This document shows positions 6,832 to 15,367 of a DNA stretch of 64,000 nt, piece by piece (position 1 is the first letter of the stretch; the number at the start of each line of letters is the position of its first letter). Made by a program: the position numbers and the translations under genes. The DNA is from Bacillota bacterium. Lineage in GTDB: Bacteria > Bacillota > Clostridia > Christensenellales > SZUA-584. The stretch covers positions 7,882 through 71,881 of the forward strand of contig JAEWQS010000040.1 of NCBI GenBank assembly GCA_023399095.1. The letters are read 5' to 3'. The notes under the pieces were generated by a model that ran no database searches, was not told the DNA's origin, and saw nothing but the letters and a program-made list of their open reading frames with translations.

Positions 6832-7897
6832 AGTTGTCCTTAATCTGCTCTGAGGTGATCTCGGTAATACGCACACCGTAATTATCGTCGATGACAACAA
6901 CCTCACCTTTGGCAAAAAGCTTGCCATTAACAAGGACGTCAACCATTTCACCCGCCAGCCTGTCAAGCACGATGATTGAGCCGCGGTTTATGTCAAGAAT
7001 CTCTTTAATGCTTTTTCGGGTTTTACCCAGAACCACAGTCACATGAAGCGGCACATCGATAATCAAATCGATGTTCTTGCTCATTTCCGGATGGTTCATA
7101 AAATAGTTGCTGCCCTGGGAGTCGAACGATTCGAATTTTACTGCCTTTAACTCTACCTTCTCTTCGTTTTGCATCCTTTTAACATCCTTTTCGTTAGCTT
7201 GCATTCGGGGAGCAGGCGCTGGCTGTTGCTGCGCCTTGGGCGGCTGCGGCACTTGTGCCGTCGGTTCCTCTGGGTTGGGCTCTTCGCCGATCAGCGAACG
7301 CACTAACTTTTTACCAAATTCAAAAGGCATAATCTGCACAAGGTTGCTTTCCAACAAGCCTTCAATCTCCAAGCGAAAGCTTGTCTTAATAAGCAGCTCT
7401 CCCTCTGAATTTGTGATGTTGTCCCGTGTAATTTCCTTCACCACCGGCGGTGAAATATTCACGCTCACATGAAGCAGATCGGCAAGTGCCGTTGATGACG
7501 AACCCACCATTTGATTCATGACTTCACTGATTGCGCTTAAAAAGAGTTCGTCGAGATCTGCGTCTGTGCCGACCAGCACTTCCGTGATCGCGAGAGCATC
7601 CTCTTTTTTGATAAGAAAAACGTTGGTGCCATCCACACCCTGAGTATAGGATACTTCAGTGGCCACTATGGGCTTTTCATAATCATCGAGATATTCATTA
7701 CCTCTGCAGGTGCTGACCCTTGGCGTCGTTATGTTCACGCGTTTGCCAAGCAGCGTCGACAATGTTGTCGCCGACGTACCCATGCATATATTCCCGATTT
7801 CTCCCAGTGTATCCTTTTCGAGGTCGGTAAGAGTTTCGTTAATATAGTTGTTGCTGTTTGGATAGAATACGTTATTGTTCGTTGATGTCTCGCTCAT
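6830..7897 (-). CDS. fliY: flagellar switch protein / CheY-P phosphatase FliY
   Basis: A 355-residue protein with two CheC-type phosphatase motifs (EIGNICMG near residue 33 and EVMNQMVGSSS near 124), then a P/Q-rich linker (about 215-245), then a C-terminal FliN domain (about 270-350, with INRGSIIVLDRLAGE and VLVNGKLFAKGEVVV). This is the Gram-positive FliY layout: part of the C-ring and a CheY-P phosphatase. The usual N-terminal SQxEIDALL peptide that binds CheY-P in Bacillus FliY is missing; FliM keeps its copy. It overlaps fliM by 26 bp and is the last gene of the fliF unit. Confidence 0.95.
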   Translation of the reverse strand: MSETSTNNNVFYPNSNNYINETLTDLEKDTLGEIGNICMGTSATTLSTLLGKRVNITTPRVSTCRGNEYLDDYEKPIVATEVSYTQGVDGTNVFLIKKEDALAITEVLVGTDADLDELFLSAISEVMNQMVGSSSTALADLLHVSVNISPPVVKEITRDNITNSEGELLIKTSFRLEIEGLLESNLVQIMPFEFGKKLVRSLIGEEPNPEEPTAQVPQPPKAQQQPAPAPRMQANEKDVKRMQNEEKVELKAVKFESFDSQGSNYFMNHPEMSKNIDLIIDVPLHVTVVLGKTRKSIKEILDINRGSIIVLDRLAGEMVDVLVNGKLFAKGEVVVIDDNYGVRITEITSEQIKDN

Positions 7898-8882
7898 TTA
7901 CCGTTTCCTCCTCTATAATATCGGCAATCTTAACCGCATAATTCGAGCCCTTCATGCCGATAAAACCTTTAAATTTTGGAATATGCTCAACCTTAACGGT
8001 GATAGGTGCACTGATATGATGATTGACATTTATAACATCACCAACCTGTGTATTGAGTATATCCCGCACAGTTGCGTTAATCTCGTTAAAAACCACATTC
8101 AGCGACAGCGCTACCCCGGCAAGCCCTTGCTTAAGATCATCCACATTCACGTTTCTGCTGCGGAAATCCTGCTCAGAATACCATGTTTTCATGACCAGCT
8201 TTTTGGCGATGGGCTGCACGGCCACGTTCGGTATACATATGTTGATGATGTCCGATACGTTGCCAATCTTCACATTCATTGTGATAATCGCGATCGGCTC
8301 ATTGGCGCTCACGATCTGAACATACTGCGAACTCGTCTCAACCCTATCCAGCCGCGCTTCCACCCTGTTGATCTTCTCCCAAGATTCGTTCATGAGCCCC
8401 AGCATCTTTTTTATGATGCGTTCCATGATAGAAAGCTCAATCTCAGTGAACGGCTTATCGAGAGCCTGTATCTCTCCCGAGCCGCCGAGCAGACGGCTGA
8501 CGATCTCATAAGAAATGGCAGATGATATCACAAAAAGCGAATTGCCCTGCAGCGGCGGCATACCGATAATAGAAACCACCACAGGAGACGGCATCGAATT
8601 GCTAAGCTCGGAAAACGACTGCTCTTCAATGGAGATGACCTCCGCCTCGCAGATGGCTCGCAAGGTTCCGGAAAGATATGTTGACAGACGGCTGGCAAAA
8701 TTATCGTGTATGAAATGCAGCGTCCTCATCTGTTCCTTGGAGAACTTGTTTGCCGTCCTGAAATCGTACTTTTTTATCGCTTGTGCATCTTCGGTTGGGG
8801 TATCCTCAATAGCGGCATCCTTACCCGACGATAATGCGCTTAGCAGCTCATCTATTTCATTTTGCGATAAGATATTCGCCAA
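7872..8882 (-). CDS. fliM: flagellar motor switch protein FliM
   Basis: A full-length 336-residue FliM. The N-terminal LSQNEIDELLSAL (residues 4-16) is the CheY-P-binding peptide. The middle domain (about 45-225) contains the conserved GG...G surface that binds FliG, and the C-terminal part (about 255-330) is FliN-like. It forms the body of the cytoplasmic C-ring that sets the direction of rotation. It lies between fliL and fliY and overlaps the latter. Confidence 0.96.
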   Translation of the reverse strand: MANILSQNEIDELLSALSSGKDAAIEDTPTEDAQAIKKYDFRTANKFSKEQMRTLHFIHDNFASRLSTYLSGTLRAICEAEVISIEEQSFSELSNSMPSPVVVSIIGMPPLQGNSLFVISSAISYEIVSRLLGGSGEIQALDKPFTEIELSIMERIIKKMLGLMNESWEKINRVEARLDRVETSSQYVQIVSANEPIAIITMNVKIGNVSDIINICIPNVAVQPIAKKLVMKTWYSEQDFRSRNVNVDDLKQGLAGVALSLNVVFNEINATVRDILNTQVGDVINVNHHISAPITVKVEHIPKFKGFIGMKGSNYAVKIADIIEEETVNERDINEQ

Positions 8883-8910
8883 AATTTTTCTCCTCTATCG
8901 CACTTCAAAT

Positions 8911-9309
8911 TTACTGTATGACATAATCATTAAAATAGATCGTCTCGATATAGTCAAGCCCCATCTTGCTTTCCAAACTATTCACTAACTCATCGCGAAG
9001 CGTTTTCTCGATTTCATTGCTTCTGAGTTCATCCTCGGTCTTGCTTCTCAAAGCAAAGACGATAATATCTCTTATAATGTGATTGTTTTCTGTTAAATAC
9101 TCCTTCACTTTATCGGCTTCCGCGGTTTTAAGCTCAAGAACAATGGTGGTTTTAAGCAGCCGCGTGCTGTCCGCAATGTTCGTCACAAAATAATCTCCCG
9201 GCACGTAATAAACCGTCTCCGCGGCCGGCGGCGGCATTAAAAACAACAGATAGACGGCAGCTCCCGCCAAGATCACAGCCACTATAACTATTATCAGAAT
9301 TTTTTTCAT
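8911..9309 (-). CDS. fliL: flagellar basal-body-associated protein FliL
   Basis: A 132-residue protein with one N-terminal membrane helix (about residues 4-26) and a periplasm-facing FliL domain (YYVPGDYFVTNIADSTRLLKTTIVLEL...). It surrounds and stabilises the stator units. The C-terminal NSLESKMGLDYIETIYFNDYVIQ is the usual family ending. It is directly downstream of motB, as expected of a stator-associated protein. Confidence 0.92.
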   Translation of the reverse strand: MKKILIIVIVAVILAGAAVYLLFLMPPPAAETVYYVPGDYFVTNIADSTRLLKTTIVLELKTAEADKVKEYLTENNHIIRDIIVFALRSKTEDELRSNEIEKTLRDELVNSLESKMGLDYIETIYFNDYVIQ

Positions 9310-9321
9310 TGTTTAATCCCT

Positions 9322-10095
9322 CTAATCTTTAAGAATGCTTTCAATTACGAAATCAACACGTCTGTTCCGGGCCTTCCCGGCTTCTGTGGTGTTATCATCA
9401 ACAGGATGGTATTCTCCTAACCCAACAGGCCACATTTTCACAGGATCCATATTCATGGTCAGTAAGTATTGCAAGACACTATATGCTCTTGCCTGCGATA
9501 GCTCCCAGTTATCCTTAAATTTGCTGTTTTGAATCGGAACAGTATCCGTATGGCCTTCAATACGTATCTTCCTAATCAGTTTATCGTATTGCAAAATAAT
9601 TTCACAGATAGAAGGTAAAATCTCTTTAGCAATTGGCCTGATCTCGTCTCTGCCCGAATCGAAAAGCGCCGATTCGTTCATTCGCATTACAATGACATCG
9701 TCTTCCATCGTCACATTAAGGTCTTCTTGCAAGCCATTCTGTGCGATATGTTCCTTTATTTTTTCATATAGCTCGTCAAAGCGCTCCTTGATTTCCTCCA
9801 CGTTCATACCATTCACCGTAGACGGCTGGGGCGTGGGCTCAGGAATATCCCAAGATGTCTCATCTATCGGTTGTTCATCCGCCATCACATCGCCCGGATC
9901 AAGCGCCTGAATTGCCACAAACGGCGTACCCGAAAGCGAGCTCACAATCTCTTCCCATTTTTGCGCGTCGATAGTGGAAAAGGCAAAAAGCAAGACGAAG
10001 AAAGTAAGCAGCAAGGTAACCATATCGCCGTATGTATTCATCCACGCCGGCGAACCTTCTTCTTCAGGCGGCTCCGATTTTTTGCGATTCCTCAT
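9322..10095 (-). CDS. motB: flagellar stator protein MotB
   Basis: A 257-residue protein with a single N-terminal helix beginning near residue 19 (NTYGDMVTLLLTFFVLLFAFS) that contains the proton-binding aspartate (MVTLLLTFF context, YGDM). The C-terminal OmpA/MotB domain (about 125-255) has the peptidoglycan-binding signature IEGHTDTVPI and NWELSQARAYSV. It anchors the stator in the wall. It follows motA by 12 bp. Placing motAB inside the fliF operon, between flbD and fliL, differs from Bacillus but is common in Clostridia. Confidence 0.95.
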   Translation of the reverse strand: MRNRKKSEPPEEEGSPAWMNTYGDMVTLLLTFFVLLFAFSTIDAQKWEEIVSSLSGTPFVAIQALDPGDVMADEQPIDETSWDIPEPTPQPSTVNGMNVEEIKERFDELYEKIKEHIAQNGLQEDLNVTMEDDVIVMRMNESALFDSGRDEIRPIAKEILPSICEIILQYDKLIRKIRIEGHTDTVPIQNSKFKDNWELSQARAYSVLQYLLTMNMDPVKMWPVGLGEYHPVDDNTTEAGKARNRRVDFVIESILKD

Positions 10096-10107
10096 CCTCT
10101 TCTCCTT

Positions 10108-10905
10108 CTAAACCTCTTTCACCTCAGGATTTGGTTGATTCTCCTCGGCCTTTTTCAAGTCATGACGTGAAATAAACGCCGTCAGCTTGTCCTTTATGAT
10201 ACGCGGGTTCTCTCCATCCTGAATAGAGAGCAGCCCTTCCATATACAGCTCTTTTTGCAGGCTCTCGCCCTCACTTTGCGCCCTTAACTTTTTGGCAATC
10301 GGCGTGAACACAAGGTTTGCCAGCAGCACACCGTAAAACGTTGTGATAAGCGCGGTAGACATGCCGGGCCCGATCGCACTCATATCGCTGCCTAAATTCT
10401 TCAGCATATTAATTAGACCGATCAGCGTACCAATCATACCGAAAGCGGGGGCATAGCCCGCCATGCTGAGTATGATCGCTTGTCCCTGCCCGTGCCGCTC
10501 CTGTATAAACGTGATTTCCGTTTCCAGTATGTTCTTAACCAGTTCGGTATCCGCGCCGTCCACGATGAGCATAATACCCTTTTTGAGAAACGGATTATCG
10601 ATCTCTGCCATCGCATCCTCAAGCGCCAGCAAGCCTTCGCGACGGGCGATGTTTGCAATTCGGATGATAAGCTCGATATCCTCATTCAAATCAACCTTTT
10701 TGGTTTTAAACGCGTTAGAATAAATGGTTTTCAGCGATTTTAACGCCTTGCCCGAATAGGACACCACCGTTGCTGCTATGGTACCGCCGATCACTATAAA
10801 AATAGAGGGCAGATGTATAAAAGAATCAATTTTTCCATCCATCATGATGGAAATAACGATACAACCAAAGCCGGCAATGATACCGATTAATGTTGTCTTC
10901 TCCAC
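10108..10905 (-). CDS. motA: flagellar stator protein MotA
   Basis: A 265-residue protein with four membrane helices: two near the N-terminus (about 5-25 and 32-52) and two after a large cytoplasmic loop (about 148-170 and 180-202, including GYAPAFGMIGTLIGLINML). It forms the ion channel with MotB; charged loop residues contact FliG. The final ENQPNPEVKEV is an extra hydrophilic tail. Confidence 0.95.
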   Translation of the reverse strand: MEKTTLIGIIAGFGCIVISIMMDGKIDSFIHLPSIFIVIGGTIAATVVSYSGKALKSLKTIYSNAFKTKKVDLNEDIELIIRIANIARREGLLALEDAMAEIDNPFLKKGIMLIVDGADTELVKNILETEITFIQERHGQGQAIILSMAGYAPAFGMIGTLIGLINMLKNLGSDMSAIGPGMSTALITTFYGVLLANLVFTPIAKKLRAQSEGESLQKELYMEGLLSIQDGENPRIIKDKLTAFISRHDLKKAEENQPNPEVKEV

Positions 10906-10917
10906 AAATAATTACCT

Positions 10918-11127
10918 CTACTTTTCCCCTTTGCTTAAGCCGTTAGAGCAAAAAATCTTTCTTTTATACTCTAAAATGAGATTCTGTATCTCATTGCTTG
11001 ACTCTGAAACCACAAGCTTTCTTCCCGAAACCATGGATATCACTGTGTTGGGCGTCTCCTCCACAAATTCAATGAGCTCGCAGTTAACCAAGAACTCCTG
11101 ATCGTTTAAGCGATGAACACGAACCAA
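10918..11127 (-). CDS. flbD: FlbD family protein
   Basis: A small (69-residue) protein that fits the Firmicutes FlbD/YlzI family: VRVHRLNDQEFLVNCELIEFVEETPNTVISMVSGRKLVVSES, then a short helix. I prefer the TTG start at 11127, which aligns with the family start (MxxxxRLNxxEF) and has a G-rich site 8 bp upstream; longer in-frame starts exist up to 11172. Its molecular function is not settled. It lies, as usual, between the hook gene flgE and the stator genes. Confidence 0.85.
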   Translation of the reverse strand: MVRVHRLNDQEFLVNCELIEFVEETPNTVISMVSGRKLVVSESSNEIQNLILEYKRKIFCSNGLSKGEK

Positions 11128-11196
11128 ACGGATCACCCCCCTGACATTATTTTTTATGAGACGGGAGATCAAGCCCTCGCCTCATCTGCGCGTCAA

Positions 11197-12033
11197 TTAT
11201 CTGACCATGTTCACGATCTCTTCGAGCATTTCATCCGTCGTGGTTATGATTCTTGAGTTGGCCTGGAAGCCTCTCTGCGTGACGATCATGTCCGCAAATT
11301 CAGCTGTCAAATCCACGTTAGACATTTCCAGCGTGCCCGGGTTTAATTTGCCGGCGCCGTTAGTGAACGGCTTGTTTAAAACCGGATCACCGGAGTTTAC
11401 CGTTGGTCTGTATGAATTCGAACCACTTTTTTCAAGGCCGTTTGGGTTGGAGAACGTTGAAATTGCAAGCATACCAATATTTTCAGTATCACTGCCATCC
11501 AAGGCTGTAATTTGACCTTTGCTGTCAATAGACAAGTTTGTGAATGAGGGATCAATCAAAATACGCTCTGTTATTGCGTTACCGTCAACGTCCAATTGTA
11601 TAGAACCGTCTGCCGCCAGATCAAGCCCCAATACATAATTTCCGTTTGCATCAACAAGATAGTTTTCGGTATCCACATAGAAGTTTCCTGCTCTCGTATA
11701 CGTCCTCTCTGCTCCGTTCTCAATCACGAAATAGCCGTCACCATCGATTGAAAGATCCAGCGCGTAGCCCGTATACTGCGGCGTGCCCTTTGTATGCATC
11801 ACGTCGATTGTGGCCACCTGCATGCCAAGGCCAATCTGCTGCGGGTTCGTACCGCCCGAGGTGGCGCTGGCTGCTGTAGCGGGCTTAACCGTCTGGCTGT
11901 ATATATCCTGGAATATCACGCGGCTGGACTTGTAGCCGAGTGTGTTCACATTGGCAATGTTGTTGCCGATCACATCCATCTTTGTCTGGTGGTTTCTGAG
12001 TCCGGTCACGCCGGAGTACAATGAACGCATCAT
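11197..12033 (-). CDS. flgE: flagellar hook protein FlgE
   Basis: A 278-residue hook/rod-family protein. The N-terminal rod motif (SGVTGLRNHQTKMDVIGNNIANVNTLGYKSSR) and the C-terminal motif (LEMSNVDLTAEFADMIVTQRGFQANSRIITTTDEML) form the coiled-coil D0 region. Its position after flgD and before flbD identifies it as the hook subunit rather than a distal-rod protein. The short length matches Bacillus FlgE (about 264 residues), not the longer enterobacterial hook protein. Confidence 0.93.
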   Translation of the reverse strand: MMRSLYSGVTGLRNHQTKMDVIGNNIANVNTLGYKSSRVIFQDIYSQTVKPATAASATSGGTNPQQIGLGMQVATIDVMHTKGTPQYTGYALDLSIDGDGYFVIENGAERTYTRAGNFYVDTENYLVDANGNYVLGLDLAADGSIQLDVDGNAITERILIDPSFTNLSIDSKGQITALDGSDTENIGMLAISTFSNPNGLEKSGSNSYRPTVNSGDPVLNKPFTNGAGKLNPGTLEMSNVDLTAEFADMIVTQRGFQANSRIITTTDEMLEEIVNMVR

Positions 12034-12035
12034 AA

Positions 12036-12650
12036 TTAATTTTCCTCCTGATTAGAAATTTCCGTAATACTTGATATTGGAACGTCCGTTCCGTCCACAA
12101 CGGCATAAACAGCGCCGTCCTTAATCGTCAGTTTTTCCACCACACCGGTTATCGGTGTTGTGGTTTTCCCATCCTCACTCGGTATCTGTGCCGTTATCGT
12201 TTTGCCTATGAGATTCGCGCTCTGCAGTATCTGATCATCCAGATCACCTTCCACTGCCGACGGATCCATGACGCCTACGACATTTTTAGCATCAACATAC
12301 TTGTCGCCGATCATCAGGTAATTGACCCCATCCTCGCTGGCCACGCCGATCACCTTGCCGCTCGTGCCGTCCTGCAAAGCCACATACTTGCCGATCATGC
12401 TGTACGCCTGACTCGCCATAAAGCCGGCGCTCATTTCCGACATCGCCTCCAGCGCGGAAAACTGCGCCATTTGGGCAATAAACTCACCGTTGCTGGATGG
12501 TTCAAGCGGATCCTGATTAGCAAGCTGTGCCGTGAGTATCTTTAAAAATTCATCCTGTCCGAGTTTGCTTTTTGCTTTTCTTTGACTTTCCTGGTAGTCT
12601 TCCAGTGTCCTTATATTCGATGAGGATGCTGCTGCATCTACTTCTGGCAT
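12036..12650 (-). CDS. flgD: flagellar hook capping protein FlgD
   Basis: The start at 12650 is chosen because AAGGAG lies 7-8 bp upstream; an earlier in-frame ATG at 12695 is inside fliK and has no such site. The 204-residue product has the N-terminal FlgD core LGQDEFLKILTAQLANQDPLEPSSNGEFIAQMAQFSALEAM (about residues 31-71), needed for export and hook-cap assembly, and a beta-rich C-terminal part. It guides polymerisation of FlgE, encoded next. Confidence 0.94.
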   Translation of the reverse strand: MPEVDAAASSSNIRTLEDYQESQRKAKSKLGQDEFLKILTAQLANQDPLEPSSNGEFIAQMAQFSALEAMSEMSAGFMASQAYSMIGKYVALQDGTSGKVIGVASEDGVNYLMIGDKYVDAKNVVGVMDPSAVEGDLDDQILQSANLIGKTITAQIPSEDGKTTTPITGVVEKLTIKDGAVYAVVDGTDVPISSITEISNQEEN

Positions 12651-12663
12651 AATATCACTCCTT

Positions 12664-14133
12664 TTACGCGAGATACTCGACGGAGCTGCCGGCATGGGTA
12701 TAGCCGGTGACTTCCGTCATCGTCTCAAACATTCCTGTCGCCACCATCTGGGAAACATTGTGACGGCTGCTTTGCCTTTTGCCGCCGCTGCTGTTTTGAT
12801 TGTAGGCTTGACGGTCGTCACCCGTCTGCATCTGGCTTTGATAGGTAATATCGATGTTTGTGACCGCAATGCCCTTATCCTTGAGCACGGCCTGCATGTT
12901 TGTAGCTTGATCGGCAAACATACCCTTCACACCAATATCGTCCGTTTTAATCTGCATACGGATCTCGCCGTTTTCCATTGTGAGCTTGATGTTGACCTTA
13001 CCCAAAAAGTCAGGCTTGAGCTCCACATCAAAATCATATTTACCGTCACTGACCTGCGTGCTCAGTTTGTCCACAATACGCATCACATTGTCTTTAACAA
13101 AGTCCGTCTGCGTCGTTTGCGGCGCATCCGCTTTGGTTTCCACAGTATCTGCGTTTTGTATAGACGCAATCTGAGACTGTGTGCTTGTTTGCATCGACAC
13201 GTCAGTTTTTGTCACTTGCTGCGGCAGTTCGTCAGTGGTTGGCATCTTAGGTTTGTCCGTCTGAATGTTTATTTCATCCGTCTGAACTGTTGGTCTATCC
13301 GTCTGCACCGCTGCATTCACCTGCTTTGTTGAAACAGGCAATGACACAGCTGGCTCCGTCTTACCAGACTGAACCTCAACATCAGCGCTCACCGCCGATG
13401 TGTCTGCCGAGACGGTCGCGGAATCAGCCGCCAAGGTATTCTCGGCAGGCTTCTGCGTCACTGCCTTGAGCCTTAGCAGCAGATTTGCAATTTGATCAGG
13501 TAATGCCACCGTTTCCGCCACTTTGGCAACGGCTGTGGCTTCCGTCGTTTCCGGCATCGCCGCCTGCGTCGCATCCTGCGCCGCAGTGTATTGAACTTGT
13601 TTATTGGTACTCTCGAACGAGCCCAAATAGTCGCCAACTGCTTTTATAATCGCCTGCTGCATATCTTCCGGCAGCCGACTCAGTTGGTCTTTGGACAGCA
13701 TCCTTGCATATTGTTCTAACGTTCCCGATTGCTCCGCATCCTGCGTCATTCCTTGAAGCAGTGTATCGGCGGCCTTGTTCACGACAGACGCATCTGTCTG
13801 TGTGGCCTGTCCGATTTCGGATGAAACTTGGGGAAGGTCAGATCGATAATCCAGCAAACCGAATCCTTCGAGAATGCCAACAATTTCTGACGGCACTTGC
13901 TGTGCCGGCGAAGCTGTGGCCATGCTGTTATCTTGGTTGTTATCGCCGGTCTGGTTCATGCTGATCGGTACGCCATATGGGGCTTCGTCATTCGCGAGGC
14001 ACTTTTCAAGCTTCTTCTTAAAACCCAACAGCTCCTGCTTGGCACTTGTGCTCTGCTGCCCCGACGGCGGCTGATTCACGGCATCGACACCGGCATTAAT
14101 TGGTGCTTGTTTAAAAACCATAGCTGTGTTCAA
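12664..14133 (-). CDS. fliK: flagellar hook-length control protein FliK
   Basis: A 489-residue protein with a long, poorly conserved Q/T/A/D-rich stretch and a C-terminal Flg_hook domain (about 345-450: DVELKPDFLGKVNIKLTMENGEIRMQIKTDDIGVKGMFADQATNMQAVLKDKGIAVTNIDI in pattern). It measures hook length and switches export specificity through FlhB. The TTG start is used because AGGAGG lies 9 bp upstream, while the next ATG is 21 bp away. A tract of VQTD/IQTD repeats near residues 275-300 is notable. A second FliK-like protein is encoded at 46831-48675. Confidence 0.9.
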   Translation of the reverse strand: MNTAMVFKQAPINAGVDAVNQPPSGQQSTSAKQELLGFKKKLEKCLANDEAPYGVPISMNQTGDNNQDNSMATASPAQQVPSEIVGILEGFGLLDYRSDLPQVSSEIGQATQTDASVVNKAADTLLQGMTQDAEQSGTLEQYARMLSKDQLSRLPEDMQQAIIKAVGDYLGSFESTNKQVQYTAAQDATQAAMPETTEATAVAKVAETVALPDQIANLLLRLKAVTQKPAENTLAADSATVSADTSAVSADVEVQSGKTEPAVSLPVSTKQVNAAVQTDRPTVQTDEINIQTDKPKMPTTDELPQQVTKTDVSMQTSTQSQIASIQNADTVETKADAPQTTQTDFVKDNVMRIVDKLSTQVSDGKYDFDVELKPDFLGKVNIKLTMENGEIRMQIKTDDIGVKGMFADQATNMQAVLKDKGIAVTNIDITYQSQMQTGDDRQAYNQNSSGGKRQSSRHNVSQMVATGMFETMTEVTGYTHAGSSVEYLA

Positions 14134-14185
14134 ATAAACCTTCCTCCTTTCTTTTCAAACATTCTTCGCATCAAACGCCTCCTTC

Positions 14186-14911
14186 TTACTCGTCTTGCTT
14201 CATCATTTCCGCTAGAATTTTTGAAGCTGTACTTGAGTTCATGTTTGAGAGAATCTTCGACGCGCTTTCACTGCTCATATTCATCAGCAGATCGACAATA
14301 TACGACGTATCAAGCCGTTTGAGCATACCGGCTGCCGTGTCAGCATCCATCTTCTCAAACATCTTAGCAGCTGTCAGCAAGTCTGCTTGTGCCTGCTCGG
14401 CCTGCTCGGCTGCGTTTGTTTGATCTTCCATGGTCTGTACTTGCTCAGCCACTGCCGACTCTCTTGCTGCAAGTTCTTCCTCGCGCGCGTTTATCTCCTC
14501 TTCTTTATTATCGAGCGTTTGTTGCTTTTCCTTAACCTTTGCTTTTTGATCATCTAATTTTTGTTTTTGTTCATCAATGTCGGCCTGCAGCGCAGCGATC
14601 TCTTCTTCCGTTATAGAAGGCTCCGCCGAAACCTCTTCGGTCTCACCTGCCTGCAGGAAATCCACCACCGACTGCTTCAGTCCGCCCACGTCAAAATAAA
14701 CGACAGCCGCGCCTGCAATGAGCAGCACAATCAAAAAAACGCTGAACACAGCAGCTCCTGATATTTTTTTCTTTGCTTTTTGCGGCTTACCGGGCTTAGC
14801 AGACTTTTGAGACTTTACCGGTTTTGCCGGTTTTGCTTTCTGTGCGCTTGCTCCGACGCTAGCGGCACCGGACCTTGCACCCGCTCTGTTCCCCTGATAA
14901 TCTTCCTGCAT
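14186..14911 (-). CDS. MotE/YlxF-like flagellar protein
   Basis: The protein has a lysine/alanine/proline-rich cytoplasmic N-terminus, a single membrane helix (about residues 53-73), a strong coiled coil (about 95-165, EEEIAALQADIDEQKQKL onward) and a C-terminal MgtE-N-like helical domain (AKMFEKMDADTAAGMLKRL...). This is the layout of MotE/YlxF proteins found between fliJ and fliK. MotE-type proteins act as chaperones for stator proteins in some species, and the C-terminal domain resembles FliG-like folds. ATG at 14911 is chosen because AAGGA is 6 bp upstream. Confidence 0.82.
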   Translation of the reverse strand: MQEDYQGNRAGARSGAASVGASAQKAKPAKPVKSQKSAKPGKPQKAKKKISGAAVFSVFLIVLLIAGAAVVYFDVGGLKQSVVDFLQAGETEEVSAEPSITEEEIAALQADIDEQKQKLDDQKAKVKEKQQTLDNKEEEINAREEELAARESAVAEQVQTMEDQTNAAEQAEQAQADLLTAAKMFEKMDADTAAGMLKRLDTSYIVDLLMNMSSESASKILSNMNSSTASKILAEMMKQDE

Positions 14912-14920
14912 AATCAATCC

Positions 14921-15367
14921 TTATGATATCGTGACTTTATATGAAACAAAGTCATCGACAAATTTGTTCTGATTCTTTTTCACTTCTGCGAGATACTCAC
15001 TGTATTGGCTTTCCCGGAGCTTATCGAGCAGCTTTATATCCCTACGGACGAGCACGAGCTTTTGCATCCATTCCGCCTTCTCTTCCTCAAGCTTGCCCAT
15101 TTGGTCCGTCACTGCTGCCATCGTGGCTTTTGTGGTGTCAAAAAAAGAACCGTAATGGTTGGCGCGATGCGCGATCATGCCCTGCGAAACCTCGCCAAAA
15201 AACTCTTCCTTTGTTCTGTCGAAACAGCGGCCTAGTTCCGCAAGTTCATCTCTGCATGCATTGATCTTGGCTTCGATTATTCCAATCTGCAGCTTATGTT
15301 GCTTTTCAATGCCCAGCTGCATGTCGTACCACGATTGAAGAGAAAAAACAAACTTTTTCATAATCAC
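14921..15367 (-). CDS. fliJ: flagellar export chaperone FliJ
   Basis: A 148-residue, almost fully alpha-helical coiled-coil protein beginning KKFVFSLQSWYDMQLGIEKQ, the usual FliJ start. It sits in the centre of the FliI hexamer and recycles export chaperones. It overlaps fliI by 4 bp; the GTG at 15367 is 8 bp after an AGG site, and an ATG two codons later is the alternative. Confidence 0.87.
   Translation of the reverse strand: MIMKKFVFSLQSWYDMQLGIEKQHKLQIGIIEAKINACRDELAELGRCFDRTKEEFFGEVSQGMIAHRANHYGSFFDTTKATMAAVTDQMGKLEEEKAEWMQKLVLVRRDIKLLDKLRESQYSEYLAEVKKNQNKFVDDFVSYKVTIS

Noticed and set aside
12694..13332. Plus-strand open frame within fliK
   Set aside because: Lies opposite the low-complexity part of fliK; amino-acid composition follows that of the sense gene.
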